A DNA stretch of 64,000 nucleotides, taken from positions 20,701-84,700 of the forward strand of contig NZ_FOCP01000014.1 of NCBI RefSeq assembly GCF_900110145.1, in the 5' to 3' direction. The translations under genes and the position numbers were made by a program. Below the pieces are notes generated by a model. The model saw only the letters and a program-made list of their open reading frames with translations, was not told the DNA's origin and did not search any database. Of the stretch, positions 9,401 through 17,917 are shown piece after piece. Every line of letters starts with the position of its first letter. Positions within the stretch are counted from its first letter, which is position 1. This stretch comes from Nitrosomonas marina. GTDB lineage: Bacteria; Pseudomonadota; Gammaproteobacteria; Burkholderiales; Nitrosomonadaceae.

Positions 9401-11038
9401 TCATTTGGTTGGATCATTGCTTATATGATTTCTGTAAATCAGATCCTTGGCAAGCGCCAGGCACATCAGCAGCATGACCATGGAAAAAGGTAACGCACCC
9501 ATGATCATGGCTTTTTGCAATGCCTGCAGACTGCCGCCTCCTGATATTAACAGAACTGCGATTACTGTAGACAGAATCAGTCCCCAGATGATTTTATGCT
9601 TCAAACCGGCTTGATTGCCGCCACCTGTCATGATGGTGTTCAGGACCAGAATCCCGGAATCGGCAGAGGTGATCAGAAATGTAAGAATCAGCGCAACTGT
9701 GAGCATGGAAACAAGTTGCGCAAATCCGCTGAACATGTTTTCAGACAGCAACACGCTTAAAGTCTCAAAAAGCTGCGCTGACATGGGGGCTTCGATGATA
9801 CGTTTATCAGCCATGCCTGATAGTTCCAGATGAATCGCTGTACCACCCAGCAAAGTAATCCAGACAAAACACATTGCCGCGGGTGCCAGCATCGCGCCAA
9901 TTATAAATTCACGGATGGTGCGCCCTTTCGAGATTCGTGCAAGGAACAATCCGACAAATGGTGCAAAAGCTATCCACCATGCCCAATATAATATAGTGCC
10001 CTGTTCCTGCCACTGGCCGTTTGCGGTGTCCGGTTCAAAGAGTTCGACTGATATGGCCGGCAATGCAAGCAGATAATCGATGCTTGCGCGTCCATAAAGA
10101 TCCAGTAAAAAGACCAATGGGCCAAAGATCAAAAAAACCAGTAACAACAGACATGACAGGCCCAGATTAATATTGCTGAGCAGCCGAATGCCTCGCCCTA
10201 TACCTGTCGCAGCTGAAACAATTGACAGAAACATCACCAAAAATAAGGCCATCAGCAGCGCGGGTTTTGTTGCTTGTGGCGTGGTGCTGATCTCGGTTGC
10301 CATCATCATCCACTCCACCCCGGTAATTTCATTAAAACCGGCAATCAGCTGTTTGATCCCATAACCGATCGTTACGGCAATACCCAGCAGCGTCGCAATG
10401 ATGGCTGTGATATCGAGCAAATGACCGATGTAGCCATTGAGACGTTTCCCCAGTAAGGGGACCAGTGTTGAACGTATCGTCAGCGGCAGATGATAACGAT
10501 GTGCAAAATACCCGAGACAAAGCCCTGTTACAACATAAATTCCCCATGGGTGAAGACCGTAATGTAAAAAAGCATAGCGGAAAGCGAATTGAACGGCTTC
10601 GTCACTATGTGGCTCGATATCGCCGCCGATAATTTCAGGGTTTTCTCCAAAATGCCAGAGCGGTTCCGCCGTTGAAAAAACCATTAATCCTATACCCATG
10701 CCCGCGCCGAACATCATGGAAAACCACGAGAAATTTGAGAACTCGGGCTGGGCACTCACGTCCCCCAGTTTTTGCCCGGCAATTGACGGTATCATGGTCA
10801 ATGCAATGCAGAAAAACAGAAATAGTGTAACCACGTAAACGTAATACGCATTAAAACTATTCAGCAGCGAACTGCTCGCGGCATCCAGAACAGACAGTGC
10901 TTTGTTTGGAAAAATCGCAGCCCACAAAGCCAGCGCGGAAATCAGCAGTTTGCTGGCAATGGTCATGAATCTGTTAAAACCTTTGTAGAAACCGGATTTG
11001 GCTAATTCAATCTGGATTGTTTTATATGGCGAATTAAT
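9401..11038 (-). CDS. BCCT family betaine/choline/carnitine-type transporter
   Basis: About 545 residues with twelve hydrophobic segments. Family motifs are FGAGMGIGLMVFSTAEPLWH near residue 125 and WWIAFAPFVGLFLARISKGR near 365, the conserved BCCT signature around TM8. It should import a quaternary-ammonium osmolyte with Na+ or H+. No in-frame ATG precedes TM1. A strong GGAGG (11046-11050) sits 7 nt before an ATT codon at 11038, whereas the upstream TTG at 11071 has no ribosome site. ATT is therefore the best start; the next Met falls inside TM1. Substrate cannot be assigned from sequence. Confidence 0.92.
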   Translation of the reverse strand: MNSPYKTIQIELAKSGFYKGFNRFMTIASKLLISALALWAAIFPNKALSVLDAASSSLLNSFNAYYVYVVTLFLFFCIALTMIPSIAGQKLGDVSAQPEFSNFSWFSMMFGAGMGIGLMVFSTAEPLWHFGENPEIIGGDIEPHSDEAVQFAFRYAFLHYGLHPWGIYVVTGLCLGYFAHRYHLPLTIRSTLVPLLGKRLNGYIGHLLDITAIIATLLGIAVTIGYGIKQLIAGFNEITGVEWMMMATEISTTPQATKPALLMALFLVMFLSIVSAATGIGRGIRLLSNINLGLSCLLLLVFLIFGPLVFLLDLYGRASIDYLLALPAISVELFEPDTANGQWQEQGTILYWAWWIAFAPFVGLFLARISKGRTIREFIIGAMLAPAAMCFVWITLLGGTAIHLELSGMADKRIIEAPMSAQLFETLSVLLSENMFSGFAQLVSMLTVALILTFLITSADSGILVLNTIMTGGGNQAGLKHKIIWGLILSTVIAVLLISGGGSLQALQKAMIMGALPFSMVMLLMCLALAKDLIYRNHISNDPTK

Positions 11039-11071
11039 GACGTTTCCTCCGGGTTTTTGTCGCTGGCGCAA

Positions 11072-11413
11072 TTCTGAAAGTCAGCGCTTTATTCAAAATA
11101 TGTAGTCAATTGTAGAGTATTAAAAGCCCGAATGGATGAAATCGGCTGCCGCTTTTTTCTTGAGTGTTCTTGACAATTTCTTGACATTTGGTGTGTTATT
11201 CTGCGTTTGCACGCACTATGCCAAAAGTGATTTTGGTTCTATAAGACTGATTTTTAATTAGAATTCAGTCAATCTTTTTGTAGTAAATAATATAGCAATG
11301 TAATGATGTGTGAACGATTATTGGTTCATAATCGTTCATTTCACACGTGTTTTAATCATAATTAATAAATGATGAACTTTAATAGCTTCAAAAGAAAGGA
11401 AAAGGGGATAAAT
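11072..11413 (+). promoter_or_regulatory. Divergent promoter region and structured leader of the DUF2490 gene
   Basis: A 342-bp gap between the BCCT gene (minus) and the DUF2490 gene (plus). An extended -10 (TG-T-TATTCT, 11195-11202) lies behind two TTGACA copies (11170 and 11181), neither at ideal spacing. Downstream come three inverted repeats: CCAAAA/TTTTGG (11221-11236), GACTGA/TCAGTC (11245-11270, followed by a T-run) and a perfect 10-bp repeat at 11311-11338. If transcription starts near 11209, the leader is about 205 nt long and could fold into three hairpins. No known riboswitch class was recognised. Confidence 0.45.
11311..11338. repeat. 10-bp perfect inverted repeat with nested TGAAC/GTTCA sites
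   Basis: TGAACGATTA (11311-11320), an 8-nt centre and TAATCGTTCA (11329-11338). The centre contains GGTTCA, so TGAAC also pairs with an inner GTTCA, giving overlapping dyads. It is 76 bp before the DUF2490 start and could be an operator or an RNA hairpin. Confidence 0.7.
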
Positions 11414-12145
11414 ATGCTAAAGAAAATGAATTTTTTGGTGGCTACGCTTGTACTTACACTTGTTTTAAGTAATTCAGTCATCGCGGATGATGTGGTTGAG
11501 GATTTTCAAACATGGGGAAATATTACGGCTACGGGTACTTTCTCTGCTATAAATCCAAAATTAAAATGGTGGATGGAAGGACAGGGACGTTTTGGAAATG
11601 ATACCTCAAGATTTTCTCAAGGTATTATCAGGCCCGGTGTCGGCTATGCATTAAATGACAAGACCAGTGTGTGGTTTGGTTATGCCTGGATTCCCACCAG
11701 CAGACCTTTTGCGGCGAGCAGTCCTTTTAATGAGCACAGGATCTGGCAACAACTGCTCTGGAGCGATACGTTTTCATTTGGTACTATCACCAGCCGTACC
11801 CGTCTTGAACAACGCTTTTTCGACTTCGATCAGCCCGGCAACACAGCAGATGGTCATGGACATCGTTTCCGTCAATTTCTTAAGCTGACCGTACCAATGC
11901 CATCTATCTCTCCTAATTTAAGTCTGGCGATATGGGATGAAATCTTTGTCAACATGAATAATGTGGATACTGGTGCAAAAGCCGGTTTCAATCAAAACCG
12001 TATTTTTGGCGGACTTGCATACCGATTTAACAAATTTACAGTTGGGGAGATTGGTTATTTGAATCAATACTTTAACAGACCATCCAGCCCGCGCCCAGAT
12101 CAGATGCAACATATTCTGGCGGTTAATTTGTTTTTGAATTTTTGA
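11414..12145 (+). CDS. DUF2490 family outer-membrane protein
   Basis: 243 residues from the ATG at 11414, which has AAGGGG upstream; the frame is open 15 codons further 5' but without a better start. An N-terminal signal peptide (LVATLVLTLVLSNSVIA) precedes a body of alternating polar and aromatic strands (WFGYAWIPTSR, RTRLEQRFFDF, FGGLAYRFNKF). The terminal Phe (NLFLNF) is typical of outer-membrane beta-barrels. The spacing and motifs match DUF2490, a family of unknown function. It is the only gene in its transcription unit, between a long structured leader and a good terminator. Confidence 0.8.
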   Translation: MLKKMNFLVATLVLTLVLSNSVIADDVVEDFQTWGNITATGTFSAINPKLKWWMEGQGRFGNDTSRFSQGIIRPGVGYALNDKTSVWFGYAWIPTSRPFAASSPFNEHRIWQQLLWSDTFSFGTITSRTRLEQRFFDFDQPGNTADGHGHRFRQFLKLTVPMPSISPNLSLAIWDEIFVNMNNVDTGAKAGFNQNRIFGGLAYRFNKFTVGEIGYLNQYFNRPSSPRPDQMQHILAVNLFLNF

Positions 12146-12210
12146 TATACAATAATAAATCTGCTCTTTTGTAGTGCCTTGACTGCCAAATCATAGCGTT
12201 TGGCACAACA

Positions 12211-12258
12211 CGGTCAGTTTTCATTGTTACTGTTACAGCGAAAACTGATCGTTTTTTT
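12211..12258 (+). terminator. Rho-independent terminator after the DUF2490 gene
   Basis: A 12-bp stem (12211-12222 with 12240-12251, one G-T pair) is followed directly by seven Ts (12252-12258). A second small hairpin TGCCAAA/TTTGGCA (12184-12205) lies just before it. It ends the single-gene DUF2490 unit. Confidence 0.85.
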
Positions 12259-12414
12259 GTTTTATGCGCATTCCTCTGCTGGCGTACCATCGATCAATGC
12301 GAACATCAGTTAGCTGTACTTACTACAATCCTTCCTTAACTCTGAATTGAAAAGTGATTACAATTTTGAAACGGATCGTTGGAATAGAATACGGGGTATT
12401 TAAACCCGGCTTAT

Positions 12415-14145
12415 TCAGCGAATGGTGGGTGAGGGCAGTTCGAGCGGTTCAAAATCGACACGTGCATAGCCAAGCAGCGTACCCGATGCGAAGGCCAGAT
12501 CAATCTGGGCTACCTGATAATCCACGATAGCATTTATTTCCCGTATTTGCGCCTGGCCCAGTTCGGTCAGCGCCTCGAGCACTTCCCGCATGGTGCGCAT
12601 TCCCTGTTGGAACTGGCGCCGCTCCGCATCGTAATTAACACCGGCGACAAGAACGTTCTGGCGTGCTGCCAGCACCCGCTGCCAGTTGCGTTCAATGACG
12701 TCAATAGCATCAAGAACCTCCCGGCGCACCATTAACTCGCGCGCCTGTTTCGAAGCCAGCCGCTGAGTACGAATCAGCATCGCTTCGTCCAGTTGGGCGC
12801 GTCTGCGTTGATTGGTCAGCGGCATTTCGAATGTGATACCGGCTCTGAAATCCGGGTTGTTAAAATCGCTTAGCGACTCCCATGCAGTCCCAAACGAGTT
12901 TCCCCGTTGAAGTGTCCCGTATCGAAAATCCAGATTTGCTATCGGTAGAATCTGGTTTTCACGAAAACCGATCTCGATTCCGTCTCGAACAATTTGAAGT
13001 TCCAGTTCAATAAGCTCAAGACGATCTTTAAGTGCACGTTCGACAAGCGCTGCTGCATCGAGATCAAGCCCGGCGAGACGGGGCTTTGCAGTCGCTTCAA
13101 TCATCGGTTTGCCGCGCAAAGGTAAGTGTTTGCTGTTGAGATGTACTTTAAGATCGCGTTGTCCTAATCGCCAGGCAGTTTCGGCATTGATCAATGCTTC
13201 CAGACGCTCATATACACCCAGTTCAGAACGTGTGATTTCGACGCGCGGGCTCAAACCCTGCACAACGCGTTGCCGAACCATTTCAAGATTCTCGAAGGCG
13301 ATTCGATATTGGTCAGTTCGAACATCAAGGAAACGACGTGCAGCGTATAACCGCCAGTAGGCTTTTTCAGCCCCGGCAAGAACGCGGAGCGCTGCGAGAT
13401 TTGTGCGAACCTGTGATACCCGTTGTCCAACACGTGCAATACGAATTGAAGCGAAACTGGTCTCAGTGCCGGCATTGCGCAACAGCGGCTGACTGAATGA
13501 GAAGCGCGTAGCAGCGAGAACCTGATCAAAACGCTGCGGTTCCTTGATGTCTTTCTGACTTAACAGACCGCCGACTGAGATTGAACCGCCGGTCGGTAAT
13601 GGAATTTCAAGCCCGATGTCCATATCGATCAGTTCGCGACGCTGGTCGAGCTCAGTTAATTTGACAACCTGACCGTCAAGTGCGGAATTGGCCGAGGTAA
13701 AATCAACCAGGGGACCATCGATACGCGGAGTATTGTGATGTCGATAAGCGAATCGCCCGCCGATTAAAGCATCAAAAGCGCCCTCTTCTGCACTGACGCG
13801 GGTGCGAGCGATTTCCGGGTCGAGCAATGAAACCTGCAGATCCAGATTGTTGTGCAAGACCATCAGACGCAGATCTTCAATAGATAATGACATGATATCC
13901 TGCTCGAATGTTTGTACCAGGTATGGCGGTTCGCTTTTTTTGGTAGGTTGGCGCTGACGAATGTTTTCAAGGCCCTGATCAATGGTCGTTGGCTCTGCAA
14001 TCAAAACGTCGTCCAGCGATTGCTGCCTAAGTCGTGATACCGCGTCATCGTACGGCAAGTCTAGCTGGCCGGGCCCGCCTGGCATGAGATTGCAGCCTGT
14101 TACACCAATCACCAAAAACATTGAAATCCGAATAACGGCACTCAT
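12415..14145 (-). CDS. TolC-like outer-membrane efflux lipoprotein
   Basis: 576 residues. The signal sequence has a lipobox VTGC (Cys18), as in NodT-type lipoprotein members of the outer-membrane factor family. The body shows two TolC-like repeats rich in long Arg/Glu/Leu helices (for example VLAARQNVLVAGVNYDAERR and MRTMREVLEALTELGQAQIR). It should form the trimeric outer-membrane channel of the exporter encoded with it. Its ATG overlaps the stop of the HlyD gene by 4 nt, so it is the last gene of a three-gene unit. The substrate is unknown. Confidence 0.88.
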   Translation of the reverse strand: MSAVIRISMFLVIGVTGCNLMPGGPGQLDLPYDDAVSRLRQQSLDDVLIAEPTTIDQGLENIRQRQPTKKSEPPYLVQTFEQDIMSLSIEDLRLMVLHNNLDLQVSLLDPEIARTRVSAEEGAFDALIGGRFAYRHHNTPRIDGPLVDFTSANSALDGQVVKLTELDQRRELIDMDIGLEIPLPTGGSISVGGLLSQKDIKEPQRFDQVLAATRFSFSQPLLRNAGTETSFASIRIARVGQRVSQVRTNLAALRVLAGAEKAYWRLYAARRFLDVRTDQYRIAFENLEMVRQRVVQGLSPRVEITRSELGVYERLEALINAETAWRLGQRDLKVHLNSKHLPLRGKPMIEATAKPRLAGLDLDAAALVERALKDRLELIELELQIVRDGIEIGFRENQILPIANLDFRYGTLQRGNSFGTAWESLSDFNNPDFRAGITFEMPLTNQRRRAQLDEAMLIRTQRLASKQARELMVRREVLDAIDVIERNWQRVLAARQNVLVAGVNYDAERRQFQQGMRTMREVLEALTELGQAQIREINAIVDYQVAQIDLAFASGTLLGYARVDFEPLELPSPTIR

Positions 14146-15461
14146 TGCGTCTTCGCTGAGTCAAAGTTTTTCGAGTCAGGTTCGGATAATGCGATTACGG
14201 GTGGGAAGCCGTTCAGTTGACGCCAAAGCTCATACCATAGAGCCACTTCGTTAAGCAGCACCCAGCCTTTGGCGCGAACCCCCTGGCGAAGCCACTGCTC
14301 GCCGGGCCAGGGTTGGTCATCGGGGTCGGGTACGATGAGGAGCCGGAAGCGGCCATGTCCGCTGTCAGTCGGATCGACGAGAGAAACGATGCCACCAAAA
14401 GTCCCGACGGCGACCGATGGCCAGCCGACGAACTGTATTGCAGGCCACCCCTCGAACTGCAGGCGAACTTTGCGTCCAGGTTGAATTAGCGGTGCATCAA
14501 CACCGCGTACCCACAACTCGACAGCCGGCTGGTGCGCAACCGGAACAATCTGAAGGAGCACCTGGCCCTGCTTAACGATCGAGGATTCAGTGTTGACACG
14601 CAGACGAAAAACCCGTCCGTCGCGCGGTGCTGTGACCATCTGCGTCTGCTGTGCACGCAGTTCACCTTCAAGATCGGCGATTTTCGCACGGATTTCAGCA
14701 GCCTTGGACGCAGCTTCTTGCATCTTAGCGCGGGCTTCTTCGAGCTTGGCATTGGCAATCTCGCGTTCTTCGCCGAGTTCAGCTATAGCGTTACGCCGCG
14801 AAGCCTTGGCAGCTTCAACATCGGCTTTGGTGCTTGCGACTGCAGCTTCCGTTCGTTTGCGTAGCGCCGTTGCTTCAAGTAATTTGATTTCTTCGACAAA
14901 TTCGGGCGACAGTCGCGCTACCCGCGTCTCCTGTTCTTTTGCAAAATCGCGTTCAGCTTGCGCTGCCCGCAGCCGCTGCCGGGCCGAGCGTAGTTGTTCC
15001 TCTGCGATTTCCACCTTGGCTGTGAATGCTCTAACGGCAAGATCGCGGACATTGCCCAGAATTGTCATTTGTGTTTTATAAGTTGAGATATTCTGGGTGG
15101 TGTATTGAAGGTCATTACGGGTTGCTTCCAGCTTTGCCTCGAGACGCGTGATCTTTTTTGGATCTATGTCGACGAGATTTAATAACGGATCACCTTTGAC
15201 AACTGCTTCAGCTTCACCCACGAAAACGTCTATGACTCGTCCGCTAACAGGCGCCTGCACTGCCTGAGGTCGGTCCAGTGGGGTGAATGCCGCAACCCGG
15301 CCTGACCCAGAGATATTTTGCTGCCAAGGTGCGAATAATGCGATTGCAGGGGCAATTATGAACAAGCTGAAAAGCGCAATTCCAGCTGGCCGGATCCAAC
15401 GAGAAAACTCTACGCTGTACAGTGGCGCGAGCGCTCGAGAATCTGTGTAATTACGCATCAA
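14142..15461 (-). CDS. HlyD-family membrane fusion protein
   Basis: 439 residues. One N-terminal membrane segment (about 28-48) is followed by a biotinyl-lipoyl-like half motif (APVSGRVIDVFVGEAEAVVKGDPL) and a long Ala/Arg/Glu coiled-coil hairpin (about 95-265). The second lipoyl half (TAPRDGRVFRLRVN) and beta-barrel domain come after it. It is the periplasmic adaptor linking the inner-membrane ABC protein to the TolC-like channel. The gene overlaps both neighbours by 4 nt. No substrate gene, such as an RTX protein, is seen beside it. Confidence 0.9.
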   Translation of the reverse strand: MMRNYTDSRALAPLYSVEFSRWIRPAGIALFSLFIIAPAIALFAPWQQNISGSGRVAAFTPLDRPQAVQAPVSGRVIDVFVGEAEAVVKGDPLLNLVDIDPKKITRLEAKLEATRNDLQYTTQNISTYKTQMTILGNVRDLAVRAFTAKVEIAEEQLRSARQRLRAAQAERDFAKEQETRVARLSPEFVEEIKLLEATALRKRTEAAVASTKADVEAAKASRRNAIAELGEEREIANAKLEEARAKMQEAASKAAEIRAKIADLEGELRAQQTQMVTAPRDGRVFRLRVNTESSIVKQGQVLLQIVPVAHQPAVELWVRGVDAPLIQPGRKVRLQFEGWPAIQFVGWPSVAVGTFGGIVSLVDPTDSGHGRFRLLIVPDPDDQPWPGEQWLRQGVRAKGWVLLNEVALWYELWRQLNGFPPVIALSEPDSKNFDSAKTQ

Positions 15462-17622
15462 TCTGCCCTGTTTGTATGTAACTTACCCGTCTTTCCCTGG
15501 AGTGCAGGCGAATCGAGCTGTACAATCTTATCCATCGCCACGACCACATCTGGACGATTGGTGAAAACGAGCAGACTCCAGGGTGATGCCGGGTCGGTCA
15601 GTACTGTCATGGCGCGCGAAAGAGAATCGGAATCGATCTGGTCCAGTGCATCGTCGATTACAATAAGCCGCGGACGGCAAACGCAAGCACGCGTCAACAT
15701 TAGCAGTAGTACAGTAGAGCGCGACAATGGCGCGCCTGTCGAAGATAATGGGGTTCTTAATCCATGAGGAAGTTCTGTGATTTCTTCCAGAATGCCGAAT
15801 CGGTCCAGCATTCTGCGAATTTGTGTGGCGGTGACATCGGAGCGTCCGAGTCTGATATTGTCAAGAATGGTTCCTTCGACTATTTCCAAATCCTTGACCA
15901 GCTCGAGCTGTGAACGAATTGACACATCGGCGATATCTCGAAGATCAACGCCATCAAATAGCACGACGCCGGAATCCGGGTGACGAAGGCCAGTTACAAG
16001 TTCTGCCAGTGTACTTTTTCCAGAGCGCCTCGGGCCGGACACTGCGACTTTTGCATTCGGTTCTAGAGACAGCGAAAAATCCTTGATACAGTCATTACCT
16101 GACATATACCTGTACGAGACTCGCCGCAGTTCTAAATCGACTCCAGCATTATTCGGAATAAGTGATTCGCCGCTGTCTTCTTCCAGTGGCTGGTCCATCA
16201 GTGTAGCAAGCTTGTCAGCTGCAGCTGCAACATCGTAGAACGCCTCAAGACGCTTGCCAAACTTGACAAATGACAGCAGTGCGACAGATACGATCAACTC
16301 GGCGGCAACAAGCTGTCCCAGAGTGAGCTGTCCTTCGATTACCAGCCAGCCACCGAGTGTAAGTAACGTGGTTGCGGCCACGGTGTGCAAGATCACCGCA
16401 CCCCACTGCTGACTAAATACTACTCGAAAGTGGTTGCGTCTCGCGTGGATGTAATTGCCGGAAAGCTCTGCCAGACGAGCGCGTGCAAACTCAGACGCGC
16501 CGGCAAGCTTATAGGTAATCGGAATTCGAAGTAATTCTTCCAATGCGCCTGCAACCGCATGTTTTGCGGTAGATTCCGATACAGCGGTCCGGATAGCGCC
16601 GCGTCCCATCACAAACAGAATAAAGACGATTGACGAGATCAATAGTACGTCGAACAGCAACAGCAAGGGATGGTAGAATCCAAGCACAAGCAATCCAATG
16701 CTTGCCTGCAGCACGATGTCGAGTCCGTCGATCAGCAGCGCCGAACCAGCCTTCTGGATTGTTATTACCTCGAAAAACCGGTTGACGAGTACCGGTCCCT
16801 GATTGCGATCTAGCGCTTCGCGACGTACGCGCGGCAGTCGTGCAGATAATTCAGAAACTACACGGACAAATAACCGTCTTTGCAGAATCTCGACGATATA
16901 AAACTTGAAAATGCGAATCGCACCTGCGAATGCCAGAAAAAAAACAGTAAAAGGCCAACCACAATTAAAGGCTGCATCAGGCCTCCGAACGCAACGAAAT
17001 TGACCATGGCCTGGACTGCAATCGGTATGGCCAGTGTGAGTATGCCAAGGCCTATCGCAAACCCGACAACAATCAGAATTTCGGTACGGTCTGGTTCGAC
17101 AAATTGCCAAAGCCGCGCAAGTGGGTGTTGTTTAGTGGTTGTAGGTGCTGACCCGGCAGTCCATGCCATTGCCTCGATGCTGAATGCCGCCAGTAACCTG
17201 CCATCGGACAATTCAAGTTCCCTGATGACATTGATGCGTGGCAGGTGGAGTTCGTGTTGCTGATTGGCGTCGAGCAAATTCACTTTTATTGTCGGTTCAT
17301 TGCCTCCTCGCATCATCATCAGTTCCCGACCATGTGTCCGTTGAATTACTAACAGGACGGGCCGGCGCACTGAAACGAGACTGACTGCTTCCTCAGGATG
17401 GACCAGGATACGATTGATTGTGAGTCCGAGCCGGTGACAGAGTGTTCCAAGGTGCCGGGTAATATTCAGGTCCGTCGATCCATCAAAAAGAGCCGGCGAG
17501 AGACTGGCCCTGAGAGCGTTATCGATAGTCGTATCGGGCACTTCGCGTCCTGTTGCTGAAATAAGGCTACGAAAAAAAGCTAGAGCATGGGGAAAATGTT
17601 TCAAAGCAGGACGATTGGTCAC
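15458..17622 (-). pseudogene. Type I secretion-like ABC transporter (permease-ATPase), frameshifted
   Basis: Two overlapping frames together encode one HlyB-like protein of about 720 residues. The upstream frame (GTG at 17622, about 226 useful residues) has a peptidase-like N-terminal domain without a C39 cysteine, then the first membrane helices. It loses the frame at a T8 run (16937-16944). The downstream frame (to 15458) resumes with AFAGAIRIFKFYIVEILQRR and has the remaining helices and the ATPase. One more T restores a continuous protein. The ATPase has a normal Walker A (GPRRSGKST). However, LSGGQ is LSRST, the Walker B glutamate is Asp (VIDDALD) and the switch His is Asn (FTNRPD). A sequencing error, phase variation, slippage or true decay all fit. 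Confidence 0.8.
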
Positions 17623-17644
17623 GTCGGAAATATCTCGTTTGCGG

Positions 17645-17661
17645 ATCGCATGGCATGCGAT
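17645..17661. promoter_or_regulatory. 17-bp palindrome upstream of the ABC exporter operon
   Basis: ATCGCATG-G-CATGCGAT is a perfect 8+1+8 dyad ending 23 bp before the GTG of the ABC gene. It has no T-run and sits in the promoter-proximal region of the 295-bp gap, so it may be an operator. No cognate regulator is evident next to it. Confidence 0.5.
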
Positions 17662-17917
17662 TCATTAATCAATCATATATATCGAATGATGTGCTAATAG
17701 TAGCAGAAAAAATATCCTAAGTTTCTCTGTCTGCGTGGACTATGGCATCGAAATCAGAAGATTATTGTATCGCCATCCAAAACCTGGAAATGATGAGCAA
17801 TCATCCGGCAGCCGGACAATAAAACGGATATTTTTTATTACTTGGGGAATTTGATGATGATGGCTATGTCTGTTGTAACAGCACCCAATGGAGTACGGGT
17901 GCAGATAGAATTCGAAG

